Part shown: piece after piece, positions 23,671 to 36,200 of the stretch
Position numbering within the stretch: position 1 is the first letter of the stretch
Layout: every line of letters begins with the position of its first letter
Source: Ananas comosus
Taxonomy: Eukaryota > Streptophyta > Magnoliopsida > Poales > Bromeliaceae
Length of the DNA: 64,000 bases
Reading direction: 5' to 3'
Assembly (NCBI RefSeq): GCF_001540865.1
Contig: NC_033622.1
Span: forward strand, 5,077,539 to 5,141,538
Made by a program: the position numbers and the translations under genes
Notes under the pieces: model-generated
The model's database searches: none
Seen by the model: only the letters and a program-made list of their open reading frames with translations
Told to the model about the DNA's origin: nothing

Positions 23671-24001
23671 AGGAAGGTATGGCCCAAGCAACCCGAGCTC
23701 GGGCTAGGGCTAGAGCAGGGAAGACCTGGCCCGACCTTCGGTGGCTTGGAGGCTGGTGCATCGGTGGGAAAAAGGTGCGGCCGATGAGGGACGACCCTCG
23801 GTGCAGGCGGCTAGCGGCGGGGTGCGACGAGCGGCGTTGGGGGAGCCACGGCCAACGTTAAGGGACCTTGGCTAGGGCTCCTCGGTCCGGCGAGGATGGC
23901 AATTGGAGAGAGTTGGGGAGGCTCCGAGGGGTCCTCCCAAGGGCACCAGGGGCGACGATGATGATAGGGGACTGCGGCCCGAGCCTTCAAGGATCGGGCC
24001 C
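23671..24001. repeat. Left arm of a ~330-bp inverted repeat
   Basis: Starts AGGAAGGTATGGCCC and is the reverse complement, with small differences, of 25318-25647. It ends at a single N at 24002. Long GC-rich inverted arms around captured DNA are the usual form of a Pack-MULE. Because both arms touch gaps, mis-assembly is also possible. Confidence 0.8.
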
Positions 24002-24002
24002 N
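24002..24002. other. Single ambiguous base at a junction
   Basis: One N sits exactly where the left inverted-repeat arm meets the segment duplicated from 17599. This suggests two pieces were joined at this point. Confidence 0.9.
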
Positions 24003-25317
24003 ATCCAAATAAAGATTTTCGAAGTTGCATACTACACTCTTAGAGACAAATAAACAACAGAAGACAGACATGGATACGTCAGGAAATAATAGAAAATCAA
24101 CCTTAGATTCAGGAATCAGCTCCTTTTAGCTAGCTGGTGCCCAAGCTCGCTCCTCAGGTTTGAAATAGAATCAGCATAAACAGCCTAAACACTTGAACGA
24201 TCAGAAGGAGAAATATGATTCCGATGCTACAGCATTGAGAAATATGGCGGCCTAGTGCGTGTGGTGTATCTATGTAAACATTATACCAAACAGTTCGCGA
24301 GAACATGTAACTCCATCGAACTAATTAAGCACCAAATTATCAAAATAAACCTAAAAAATTGACGCAAGTTAGGTTCAATTTTAGTGGGAACTGGGGATTT
24401 GAGGCTCATATGATGGGATTGAGCGATATGGAGGAAAAAGATACGTCTGTCTCGCCGCCCCCGTCGACGATCGCTGGGGTGAAGAGGCAGAGCTTTGCGG
24501 CGGAGCTCGCCGTGGTGGCGCCGTCGCCGCCACCGATGGGATCGTACGGCGTGTATCGCGCCACCGCGCCGCTGCCTCCGGCGATGGATCCTCACCCAAA
24601 TCCGATCCCTAGCTCCTCGCCCCACCTCTCCGATGCCCGCGGAGAGCCCTATGATCAGCTCGGCATTTCGTTGAACAGGGCGCGGGCACCAGGGAGAGGG
24701 CATTGGGGCTCGCGAGCGGGAGGTCGAAGAGGGTGGCAAGGAGAGGGCGCGGTGCCGGCGAAGATCACGCCGCAGATCCCGGCGGCAGGGAGAGGGCGCG
24801 GAGAGGGCACGGCGCCGGTGAGGGGGAGAGCGCGGAGATCACTCCCCGCTCCAGCGTCCGAACCCAACCCGCACCGTCCACACCGCTCGCGCCCCTCGCG
24901 CGCGCCCATACCCACGCTCACGCCCACGCCCACGCCCGCGCCCCGTACTCGCCCGCACCCACTCGCGCCCGCACTTGCGAGTGGGCGCTCGCCCCCTCGC
25001 TTGCGCCCACGCCCGCCCACGCCGCCCGCTCGCACTGGGGAAAGGGGGAGAGAGAGGGAGAGTGCCGGGGAAGGGGCGAGGGAGGGAGAGGAAAAGAGGG
25101 GGAGAGAGAGAGAGGAAAAGAGAGGGAGAGATTCTCTCTCTCTCGCGCGAGCGCGCGGGGGGTGCGGGTCGCCTGCATATGGCAGGCAGCCCCCCCCCCC
25201 CCACCTCCTCCTTGGCCGCGTTGGCCGCGGTCGTCGCCACCGAGCACCACAGGATCCGATGACCCAACCTTGGCACCCCGAACATGTTGTGCGCCGCTTT
25301 GCCTTGGATCGAGCCTC
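24003..25317. other. Segment between inverted arms: duplicated and GC-rich sequence
   Basis: 24003-24478 duplicates 17599-18073, and 24607-24855 duplicates 18800-19085, with the intervening 730 bases of the other locus missing. From 24850 the sequence is very GC-rich, with (GCGCCC)-like words, then (GAGA)n and a run of 14 C at about 25189. A long plus-strand open frame from 24359 exists, but its composition is simple and it is not conserved in the other copy. I do not call it a gene. Confidence 0.5.
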
Positions 25318-25647
25318 GGGCCCGATCCTTGAAGGCTCGGGCCGCAGTCCCTATCATCATCCGTCGCCCCTGGTGCCCTTGGAGGACCTCGGAGCCTCCC
25401 CAATCTCTCCAATTGCCATCCTCGCCGGACCGAGGAGGCCGTAGCCAAGGTCCCTTAAGTTGGCCGTGGCTCCCCCAACGCCGCTCGTCGCACCCGCCCG
25501 CAGCCCCTGCAACCGAGGGTTCGTCCTGCATCGGCCGCACCTTTTTCCACACCGATGCACGCAGCCTCCAAGCCACCGAAGTCGGGGGCCAGGTCTTCCT
25601 GCTCTAGCCCTAGCCCGAGCTCGGGTTGCTGGGGCCATACCTTCCTC
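25318..25647. repeat. Right arm of the ~330-bp inverted repeat
   Basis: Begins GGGCCCGATCCTTGAAGG and ends GGGCCATACCTTCCTC directly at the N run. It mirrors 23671-24001. Confidence 0.8.
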
Positions 25648-25672
25648 NNNNNNNNNNNNNNNNNNNNNNNNN
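25648..25672. other. Assembly gap (25 N)
   Basis: A run of 25 N directly follows the right inverted arm. Confidence 0.99.
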
Positions 25673-26060
25673 CAGGGGAGTAGAGAGAGCAGGGGCGGCC
25701 TCCATGTAGCGGGGACCCACAGCCCCTTGCGCGTTCGCAGCGCGGGCGCTGCGCGCGCGAGAGAGAGAGAGAGAGAATGAGCCGGGGGAAGGGGGCCTTG
25801 GCGGTGGGGAGGGAGAGAAGGGGAGGACGCAGAGTGCGAGAGAGAGCCGGGAGGTGGCGGGGGGGGGGTTCCCGATTCTTTCTAAAGAGAGAGAGAGACG
25901 CAGAGAGAAAGGCAGAGGATTTGGGCTCTCCGACAACTGTGGGTGATCGCCGGCAGTCGGGGAGGTGGTGGCGCAGATGGAGGAAATTAAGCTCCTGTCG
26001 CGGCTAGGGTTCATAAGGGAGAGGAGTTGAGGTTTAGGGTTAGGTTGATCCAAAAAAAAC
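25673..26060. other. GC- and GA-rich remnant
   Basis: Purine-rich sequence with (GA)n at 25760-25776 and leader-like sequence ending GGTTTAGGGTTAGGTTG. It resembles the GC-rich middle of the long LTRs. Possibly the end of an LTR running to about 26500 (ATTACATTACA), but its other end is lost in the gap. Confidence 0.35.
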
Positions 26061-27194
26061 TTAGGTACGTGCACCTATGAAAAAGGCTTGTAAGTTTGCA
26101 AAACAGTCCACAATTCGCTTATTATTTCATCCACAGTCCCTTGCAGCGTGTGTAAAACACGCATACACCCCTCCATCCGTGATTTCACACTGATCCATAC
26201 ATGAAATACTAAAACTTTTCCAATGTTACAATACTTCGTAATTGGCCACTTCCCATGTTTCACGCATTTTCACGCAATCAGCTCACCCGATTTGAAAATG
26301 GACTGGGCTAGCATTTCCGGCACTACCGGACCCTTAAATCTGCGTTTTTATTTCATCAAAAACGGTCTCCGATTGCTAGAATTTCATTCCTCTTTCCGCC
26401 TCAACCTACACACGCGCGCACACTCTTAGGGATTGAAAATTTGAAATTCCGAATTTGAATGTTATTCAAATTTCAGACTTCAGAATCCTAGATATTACAT
26501 TACAATTAATTGATAAAATATTGAATAATTACATAGTATTTTGCACAAATTCTTCCAATCTTTTGCTCTATTCCAAACTTTTTGACCGAATTTAGTCCCA
26601 AATGTGGAAGTTGTGACTTGTTTCTAATTATGCACTGCATAAAATAGGAAAAATAAACGTGAGTGAAATCAATCCTTCCCACGTTCCTAAAAGCAAAATT
26701 ACATGCAACTAAACCCGAAGCCATTTCATTCCATGCATAAGAATTCAACTCTAACAAAGGAATTCTCAGAATAATCTCATATTATTTAGCAAAAAATTCT
26801 TCAAAAAGCAATAAATATGCATCTGCATTAATATATTCACATACATCCAGAGGAAACAGAACTTAAAAGGAATTTCAAGTCTTAATTTAAAGAAAATATA
26901 TAGAGAAGCCCCGTCTTAAAGCTGGAAAATGGTACGGTGATCTCATTGCAGCTTAAGTTCCAAGCCATCATGATTCTGCTCACCTTTCTTACATCTATGA
27001 ATTCCTGGAAACACAAACATTAGAAGTTAGAATACCAAGAAATGTTCAAATTGAAAGAACGAGAATTAGAACAAAAGTTAGTAGGTAGATGTTGTACTTG
27101 CGTACAAAATTAAATTTGGCTAACTTGAGCTACAGCTAAGAGAACCTGATCTGTTTACAGAATACTTGGGCCAGCCACTCTCGACAGCTTGAGT
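26061..27194. other. Intergenic and probable 3' untranslated region of the hydrolase gene
   Basis: The last part (about 26900-27194) follows the stop codon of the minus-strand hydrolase gene and should contain its 3' UTR. No unambiguous polyadenylation signal could be picked. The rest is AT-rich with nothing recognised. Confidence 0.5.
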
Positions 27195-27234
27195 CTACAG
27201 AAACGCTCTTAGAGCTTCAACAACCTTCTCGGGC
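27195..27234 (-). CDS. Hydrolase exon 11 (last)
   Basis: 40 bases, PEKVVEALRAFL then TAG at 27197-27195. Acceptor AAATCAG. The last intron is 139 bases. Confidence 0.94.
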
Positions 27235-30200
27235 CTGATTTATATAAGATGATCAGGAAAGTGAGAAAGTCAAGAATAATTGGAACAAGTGAGAAAAACA
27301 AATATTATGGTTAAAAACAGAAAGGTAAGTGTATGTATTGTCAAAGAGGATTGTGCTAATAATCTCTAGTTACCAGTCCTCTTGAGGCATGTGACCAGCT
27401 CCTTCTATGGTCTTGAGTTTTATAGCACCAGGATTGCCCTTTTGAAACTCCTCGGCTTCTGAAAGGGGCAAGTACTTATCTGATACTCCCCATGCAATTA
27501 AAATTGGTTTACCCCAGCTGCAGTAAAAGGATATGAAATTTATATTGTAAAACAAGTAGGATACCAAAAGTCTTGGATTATCGATGAATGCTTAAAAATG
27601 AAAAATATTCTTATTTTCTAAACTCATATTTTAACCAATTAATTAGGGTACTGAGGTTTTTGCTGTCTGGATGATGTACACGAACTGAAAATCTTCTCAT
27701 TTATGACTCACACGAGTAAGTTTCAAAAAACGGTTCACAAAGATTACTCACAAGAATAACTTTGTTTTCTCCCTTTAATCTCATCCAACTGAAAATTTTG
27801 GCTATTCACTAGGTTGTTTACGGTTTATAGACGAACAGAATCCTTCTGTTGTTTATCCATTCATTTCTGCTGATGCTATAAATACAGAATCTAGTAATGA
27901 ACCTATAGATGTGGGCAGGGCACAATTAGTCCATTACAAACAGTAAAACACCTATTGGCATAATACATGGCACCACATAAAAATTCACAATGAGCGGCAT
28001 GACCAATCTATGAGAAGTGAGAACAAGCGTTAATATTCCACCGCTGTCATTGAAAGCACAGTTCCCCTAGGTTCTTATTTTTTAGCCGAACCATCTAGGG
28101 GCCGCTATAAATGACTCCAAGCATTCACTATTTCATTGTAATAAACGAAAAGAGTACAGTTTCAAGAGTAACAAGTTCGAATAACTCCAGCTAATGTAAT
28201 CCTTAATTCTTTTGAATTACCAGAATGAAATTGTGATTATTATCTTGATTATGCTGTGTGGGGGCCCCAGCCAACCTTGAGCAACCACAACAAGGAATTC
28301 AAGAAACTATTGGTAAGTCTCTAATAACCATCTCTTCCCTCTTGGTTTCCCTACTCTCCAATTTTTCTGCCCACCCCATATTTTTCAAAACTTTTATGCC
28401 TCTTTGGTGATTAAAGTGTAACGTCCAACTCTAATTAAATTGTAGGGTAAACTTCAAATACCACCCCTGTGGTTTCGTGCTTTCTCATTTTAGTATTCTA
28501 TAGTTTAAAATGTATCATTTTAGACTCTCGTAGTTTCATTTTTCTCTTTCTATCAGTACCGCCAATAACTTCCGTTAAATCATACACAAAAAACTTCAAA
28601 TACTCCACCTATCGTTTATCGAATATTTACTTTAGTATCCTATTGTTTACTGAATTTTCATTTTAGTACCTGTGGTTTTAACTTTGTTACTGATTTAACG
28701 GAAAAATTAATATAGGAAATAACGGAAAGAGAAAAATAAAACCACATGGTACTAAAGTGATACATTTTAAATCATAGGATACTAAAGTGAAAAAGTGTGA
28801 AACCATAGGGGTGGTATTTGAAGTTTTTCCTAAATTGTACATTGATGATAAAGTCAGATTATAGTAGGTCGGAGTTAAATGTTGTCTATGACTATTCATA
28901 GCTGTATATATCTTTAGAAATTTTGAATTTTTTCAGGTGATAGTCGTGATTATTCTAACGTTGTGTTTCACAACATTGACATGATTTTTGGAAGTTCTTC
29001 ATCTGATTTTTTTAACTGTAACAGGCAAACTAGAAAGTTAGATCCTCAGTCAGTTGCATATTATTGAATAAAATATGTGAATTCCTCACCACTGCTGCTC
29101 TAGAGGCTTTTCTGATATTTGATATATGAGAATTGATATAGTCCACACTCTGGGTACACTGGGGGTGGGTACTCTAGTGCTCTCGATCCTCCAGATGGTA
29201 GGGGGTATTAACTAATTATTGCTGTAGATCCTCCAGAGGGCGTAAGATATTTAGATACAGGATACACAACAAAGTGTGATGTACTGAGGGTTCTCTTGAT
29301 AACAAACCATCAGTATTATAAAACTTTTGAACAAACATGAAACATCCATAGCCAAATTTCAGTTTTGTTAAAACTTGCATATCAGGACTACCTACTAGTA
29401 GTGTCCACTGTAATTTTGAAGCCGCTCTAGTTTCTCTAGTAGTACATATGCCTAAAATCCTCTATGATTTTGACTTGAGCATTTGAGGGGATTTAGTATT
29501 CTTGAGCATTTGAGGAACTCTAGCTTTGATAATTGTTCCTCAAGCTTTGTTAATTCTGAAATGCAATTGATCTTACAGTAGCATCCTATTAGATGTTGAT
29601 TATTCCTTTTATCGCTCTTTATTACTTTCTTTCTACTATTGATGCCTCAATTTGACCAAGTGGTGTAGAGCACCCCTCTCGGCGATTGTACCCGCTAGGA
29701 ACTACTTTTACTACTTCTCACGCCCGTTGTTGTTGTTCTTTTCAGAGCCTTTTTCTTCCGTGGCAGACCGAGGAAAGGGGGTATCGCACCGTGGATAGCT
29801 CTCCACCTGATTTTTGGTGTATGTTAGAGGTGGAACCCTATGTACTAGAAATTATATTTTAGGGATTGGTATGCTAGACATGTTGGTTATGTGACGTGAT
29901 TCGGCTAGCTGTTGAACTTTATTTTGGTTATGAAAGATGTATTGGGATAGTTATGTTGTTGCTTTAGATAGCCAACTTGTCTTATATACACTTGTGGCAT
30001 ATAAGTTGAATGTATTGGTTGTTTAGTTGTCACTTTATGTGTACGTGGGTGCCTTGTACATGCAATGGATCTGTGCACATGCCCATGGGTGCTTCTGCTG
30101 AAGCCCGAGGCATGACACGAACATGAGCTAGCTCACGAACAGTGATCTGGATTGCCAACCCTAGTTTCTTGCAAATATCATACTGGATCAATTCCATGCA

Positions 30201-33200
30201 TTTGTTGCCACTTCTACATTTGATAAAAAGCTTTAAAAGTTGCCACTTCTGCCGATACAAGAACGTCTTAAAAAGTTTCACTCAAAAAGCATGGCTTGTC
30301 TGCGAACACCAAACTAATTGATCAATTCAAATAATCCTATGAGAATAAATCAATATAATGCATGAAAGGATAGAATATGATTGTTGTCCCCGATGTGGCC
30401 CCTCACTGATCATAGGTTGCCACATGACAGTGGATGCTTCACGAGTTATCGGTCATTGAGTTCTTAGATTGACGTTGACGAGGCAAGGTGCCCTTGGACA
30501 CGTGTAAGAGACAGGATATGGAAAGAAATGAAATGCTCCTACCAAGGAGAGCGATACAAATTCAGAACCAAAGCGATCATAAGATATGATGGCTATGATG
30601 CATGGTATGGTTTCTCGGTATAGGCTATAGAATTATTCTAGTTATTTTTGTGTTCACCTTGATTCAGCTTATTGTTCGTATACTTGTCTCCAAATGATCA
30701 TCTCATACTATTTACAGTTCTATGCTGTTTGCTCCATATGTAGTTCTTAGTCTTACTGCGCTATCAACCATAGTTCATAGTTCTTTACAACTTAGCTTGA
30801 GTCTAATATGCATACCCACTAAGTTATCTTCGTGATTGCTCACACCTGTTGTTTACACTATCATTCAATTCCACAGTTCGGAAGTGGTGTGACGAGGCGA
30901 GGCATGGACGAATTAGATATTGCTCACTTAACATTTATACACAAAGGAGAAAATTTTGGAACACTCATAGAATGGGCACTAAATCATCAAATCATGTTCA
31001 TTAATGAAAGTTGGTTTTGGCTCACCTACTTCTCATAACAGATGAAACTATGCAGGCTTTTCGCTCGACATCTGATGTCGTGCACGTACAAGGGGTCTTC
31101 CTCTTGTGCATAAGGCAGGTCTAGCACGTCACCGCCTATGCTTTAGGATTCCCGAGCATAACATAAAGTGGGTGTTTGACCTAGCGATCATAAAAGTGAT
31201 TTTGGGCCCAAAAGTGATTTTCGGCTCAATAGCTAGTTTGGCAAGTTTGTTTTCAAAATCCGAATCTGATTTTGAGAATTATTTTTCTGATTTTTGATGA
31301 CCAAAATCAAAAGCAGCTAAAACCTGCTTCTTAAAATCTAATTCTGATTTTGGACCCAATCTTCAAACTTTTATTTTGATTTAGATTCAAATTTTAAATT
31401 TAAGTTCAAATTTTAATTTCAAAATTTAAATTTATATTTGAATTTTTAAATTTTAAATTTTAACTTTCAAATTTCAAATTTCAAAATTTAACATTTAGAT
31501 ATTAAATTTCAATTTTAAATTTCAACTCTCAAATTTTAAAATTTAAAGTTCAAAATTTTAAATTTTAAATTTTAAATTTTAAATTTAAGATAAAATTTAC
31601 AATTTGAAAATTTAAAATTTATAAGTTCAAATTTAAAATTATATTTTTTATTTTCAAATTACAAATTTCAAATTTTTAATTTTTAATTTTTTAATTTATT
31701 TTTAGTTTTAATTTTAATTTTAAATTTTAAATTGTTAGTTTTAAATTTTTTATCTTCAAATTTTAAATTTAAATTTTCAGATGTTAAATTTTAAATTTCA
31801 ATTTTCCAATTTAGATTTTATATGTGAAATTGAAAATTTAAATTTAGATTTTAAATTAAAATATCAAAAATTTAAGTTTTTGGGAAATTTAAAATTTAAA
31901 ATTTTAATTTAAATTCAAATTTTAAATTTTTTAAAATAAAATCTAGTAAAAAAATTATTATATGCTAACATCAAAAAAATTTTGCCAAACAGCTTTACAA
32001 AATCACTTCAGAAAAATCGTTTTTTGTCTAAATTCAACCAAACACTCTACGGCTTTTAACCAAAATCAATTCTCCAAACAAAAATCAATTCTGCAGAAAC
32101 CACTTTTCCATAATGTAGGCCAAACGGGCCCAGAGACAACTTTTTATTAGTGTGAGACTCTCATTCAACCATTATAATTGAATGTGCTAAACTAATTATT
32201 GTTCTTGGATGCAATGCCATTAGTACTTTAACCTTCGTAAATTTGCTCGGGTATTTTCAATTTTCATTAAAGTCCTTAAGCAGTCTGCATGGATGCTTAC
32301 ACAATGCAAATGACTGTCTAACCATCTAGACAATGTTGCACCCATCCCTAGAGAAAGATTATTCTTATTGTACAATTATGAGGTCCTGTTCACCTCCATT
32401 TATGATCTATTTGCAGGTATTTGTCTTCATAGGCGGACCATATTGGACATGCTCACATCTTAATTGATATGGGCTACCCTAGAGGGAGCCCAATTGTGTG
32501 TAGTTTTCAAATAGACAGATACCTTCCTACTAAATACTACAAGGGCAATCTGGGAAACGAAGTTTAAAAGCTGACATTGTACCTGCTATAGACATCGCAA
32601 AATAGACGAACTCGAGAAATAAACAAACATGCAAACAAATAACACATCAAAAACACAATGTCACATTTCAACTTCTCGTCCAACAAGAAAAAGACTAGGA
32701 AAGTTCTTCTCTGCTATTTGTTGTTTGACGAATTTAGTTTAGCAAAATTAAACAAAGCTCACTGTTAGTTAGCTTTATGATATAATAAGGGTGAATTAGT
32801 TAGCAATCGAAATCTTTCTTGTATAATAATGGAACTTCAATATTTCCTACTGAATTTGCATATCAAGGCTACAAAAGAAGATAAATCGATTTACCTAGAA
32901 GATGAAAATCCAGCTGTTATTCGACTTAATACATCTTTAAAGTTGGCTTTCCTTGCAGCTTCAAGCAATGCTGTAGTCACAAAGAAACAACTAAACATAA
33001 CGAATAGAAAAAAACTATTGCACTTGAACGGAGTCTCAGGACAAGGCCAATGATTATAAGCATGGGCTGCACACACCGTGTCAGTCATCATTTGGAGATA
33101 AGAATTTTTGTGGCCAACAGCACTGCCCAAAAAAATTATTTTTGCTAAGCTGTTTTACTCTATTGTCATACATTTTTTAGGGAACAGTCTCAGGACAAGG

Positions 33201-36200
33201 CCGTTAAATTTAGGGAACACTTAATACCGCTGATTTCTTGTACCCTTTAGTTCATTAAACCCATTAGTGTCAGTAAAACTCAATGAAGGAATAAGAAAAT
33301 ATGGGTTGATATTCCAGACCTACTCATTATAAATGGATTCTGGCTGTTGCATGATAAAATTTAATCAACCATGATAGCCACACTTGAGGATTCAAATGAG
33401 TTGTTCTGGATCTAAGGGCATTGTAAACCATTCTTTTCTAAGCTTTATATCTTTGATAAGCTTGAACAGCAAGAAATGCTAGCTAAATCTTAGTCATGAT
33501 CCGCCAACCGCTCATGACAACTTCGTAGCAACATATTCCTATATCTTATTCCCAAACATCATATAGTTTCAACAAAGCATCCTCAGCTTGAGGGGATGAG
33601 GCATATTATCATGATATATGCTTTTCTTGATTATGTATTATTTCCTGCCTTTCAAGCCTCCAATATTCTTCCATTTAGCAGAAGGATTAATCACCAATTA
33701 TAGATGGAATTATTTTCCTTTTTCCACCTGAACATTTATTACACGAAGGCATATATTCTCTTGATGAAATCAAGCGGCGATCATCCAACATTATTGTAGA
33801 AATTTGGGATACTTGCAACAGTATATAAATTTAAATGCACAAAAGCTGGCACAAAATATTGGAAAAAAAAAGGGGTTAGAGACAAACCAAATCCAGGTCC
33901 GCTGCTTGCTAGATATGGCAATCTATAAACATCAGCCTTCTCCAATTTCAATACATATCTATCAAGAAATAATGCGGAAAATATGAGTGGTCATCAAAAG
34001 ATAGCTATTGCAAGAACCATTTTCAAGTCAAATCGGAAAAAAAATTTAACTACAAAAATATCAGCATAGATAAGAGATGGATAACTATTTCATATTCCGT
34101 AGTGAGTGTAAGACATTCTATTATGCTCTTTTAGCTTGTCATAGAACTGCAACATAGGAAGTACAGCATGCCGGTAAGGCTAATAATGCACAAGAAACAG
34201 CTGTACAACGTAACTGACATTAACAAACTCACAGTAGTTAAGATATATAGAATGTTATTGTTTTGTCTTTTGATACCGTACAGTAAGTAATTGAAACTTT
34301 ATCTCTCTTAGAGTTTTATACAGTTGCCATTACAAGCAGATAATTCTAGGATAGTTCAATAACTGTATTGATTTTCAAACTCTGATCATCACAAATATCC
34401 ATTATGAGTTGATAGAGAAAATTTTCTCTCTCTATAAGACATGACATTTGTAGATGAAAACCTACAATCCAGTTCTTAAAGACGTGCTTCTTTTAAATGT
34501 TTGTGTGAGGACTGAAATTTTTATAGTGTAATTTGATGCTTTTCAGTGGTGTTGTACAAGTATTTTAATTTTTGAAATTATCAGTTTAATTTAGGGGAAA
34601 AAACAAGTTTTTAATAAGGGTGTTTATTGACTAGTACTATTCACTTAAGTGAATAGTAACCTGTGTTTTATCTTAAGGCATCGCCTTGAGGATGGCTTCG
34701 GACGTGAATCGGACTCTGTTTCGGATGAACCAATAGGTTGTTTTCGATGGTCCAGCTATGCCAAAGATGATGGCACTGTCCGATTTTACGTTCGATGCAC
34801 AGCTTTTGAGAAAATCTGCTTTTATCGCATATTGGCCTTTTACTACTTGATGTTTTTGCTTTTTAGAATTCTCCGGTGCTTCGTTTTGCATGAAAATTTA
34901 TGGGATGGTCCCAGTAGGCCTTTTCCACGCAGTTGTGAGTTTTTAGTATGAAACTCTAAAGTTGGACGGCTAAATTGCTATTTTTGCAAATTGTAAAAAT
35001 AGAGCACTTTATGAAGGGGTTATCATTTTATGTGAGAAATTTTACAGTTTTGGCGAACAGAAAATTTCATACAAAAATAGACTCGAGGACGAACATGTGG
35101 ATGAATTTTTACAAGATTCGGGGACTTTTATGCAAGTTGGCACATGGATTAATCGAGCGAGAATTTTTGGTCCGAGGGACCTTTTTGTAAGTGACGGGGT
35201 AAAATAAAAATTTAATCGCGCAGGACTTCGTGATGTGGTGCTAAGCTGAGGTTGTTGCATGCTGTTCGCAGCCTGGGTGTAGAGTGTAAAGGTTTAAGGG
35301 ACTTAGGTGGAATTTCTCATGGTATACGTGTATAGATATATATATTTATATGTATATGTTTTATAGGTATAAATATACACCCCCACACACATACATGACC
35401 ATGGAAACCCCTGACCCTAGTTTTTCCCAGCTGTCGCCCCCCCATGGTCGCCGCCGGTGCGCCGCCCGCCGCCGGTGCTCCTCCCGACTGCCAGAGAAAG
35501 GCTCTCCCTCTGCATCTCTCTCTTTCTCTCTCTCTCATTTTTTTATTCTTGGACTCTCTCGCTCTTGGATCTGGCCGCAACCACCCGCCATTGAGGGAGG
35601 AGTCCGACGATCCCTCCTGAGCCAGACCGCCGCCCCATGCCCCAGAGCTCGGCCGCTTGCTAAGCCCAAGCTCAAACCCGAGGGGAGGGAGCTTCACGAC
35701 TGTCGCCGCCACCGCACTATTGTCGCCGGCCATCGCCCCGGGAGGGCCTCCTCCTGTCAAGGCCCACCCATGGTGGTCGGCACAGGCCACCCTAGGCCAT
35801 ACGGGGGCTGAAGGAGGTGCTATCCCTACTGCCTTGGTTTGGACTCAAGCTGAGGGCTTTTCGTGGCCGCCTCCACTGTTCTGACAGATTGGGCTGTCGG
35901 CGACCTTCCAACAGGTGAGCACGGCATTGTGGGGCACTTGTTCATCGCCGTGGTCACCTCTGTTAAGGTTGGATCGGTCCCTACTTATGGATTAGTCTGC
36001 ATCGCTCTCGGAGACCATCTTTAGCAGGAGTTCAAGTAGCTATAACTTCTTCCACGATGCTCGGAATCACTCTGGACAGCGAGCACTATTTCGGGACCTC
36101 GAAATCTTTCAGATGATACCTTGGTTAGGTTTCCAAAGTCGCAGATTCAGCGATAAATTCCTAAACAATGTATTAATGTATGTTTTTATCACACGCCGGG

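Larger units (their letters stand above)
32136..34503. other. Introns 8, 7 (start) and 9 (end), AT-rich
   Basis: Holds hydrolase exons 8 and 9. Apart from them no repeat or other exon was recognised. Confidence 0.5.

Noticed and set aside
24359..25576. Open frames of 361 and 245 residues on opposite strands
   Set aside because: Low-complexity, Arg/Pro-rich translation in very GC-rich sequence. The duplicated segment near 18 kb is not open in the same way, and gaps and duplication make the sequence unreliable.
32829..33053. Separate 74-residue plus-strand gene
   Set aside because: It is the antisense of hydrolase exon 9 and adjoining intron.
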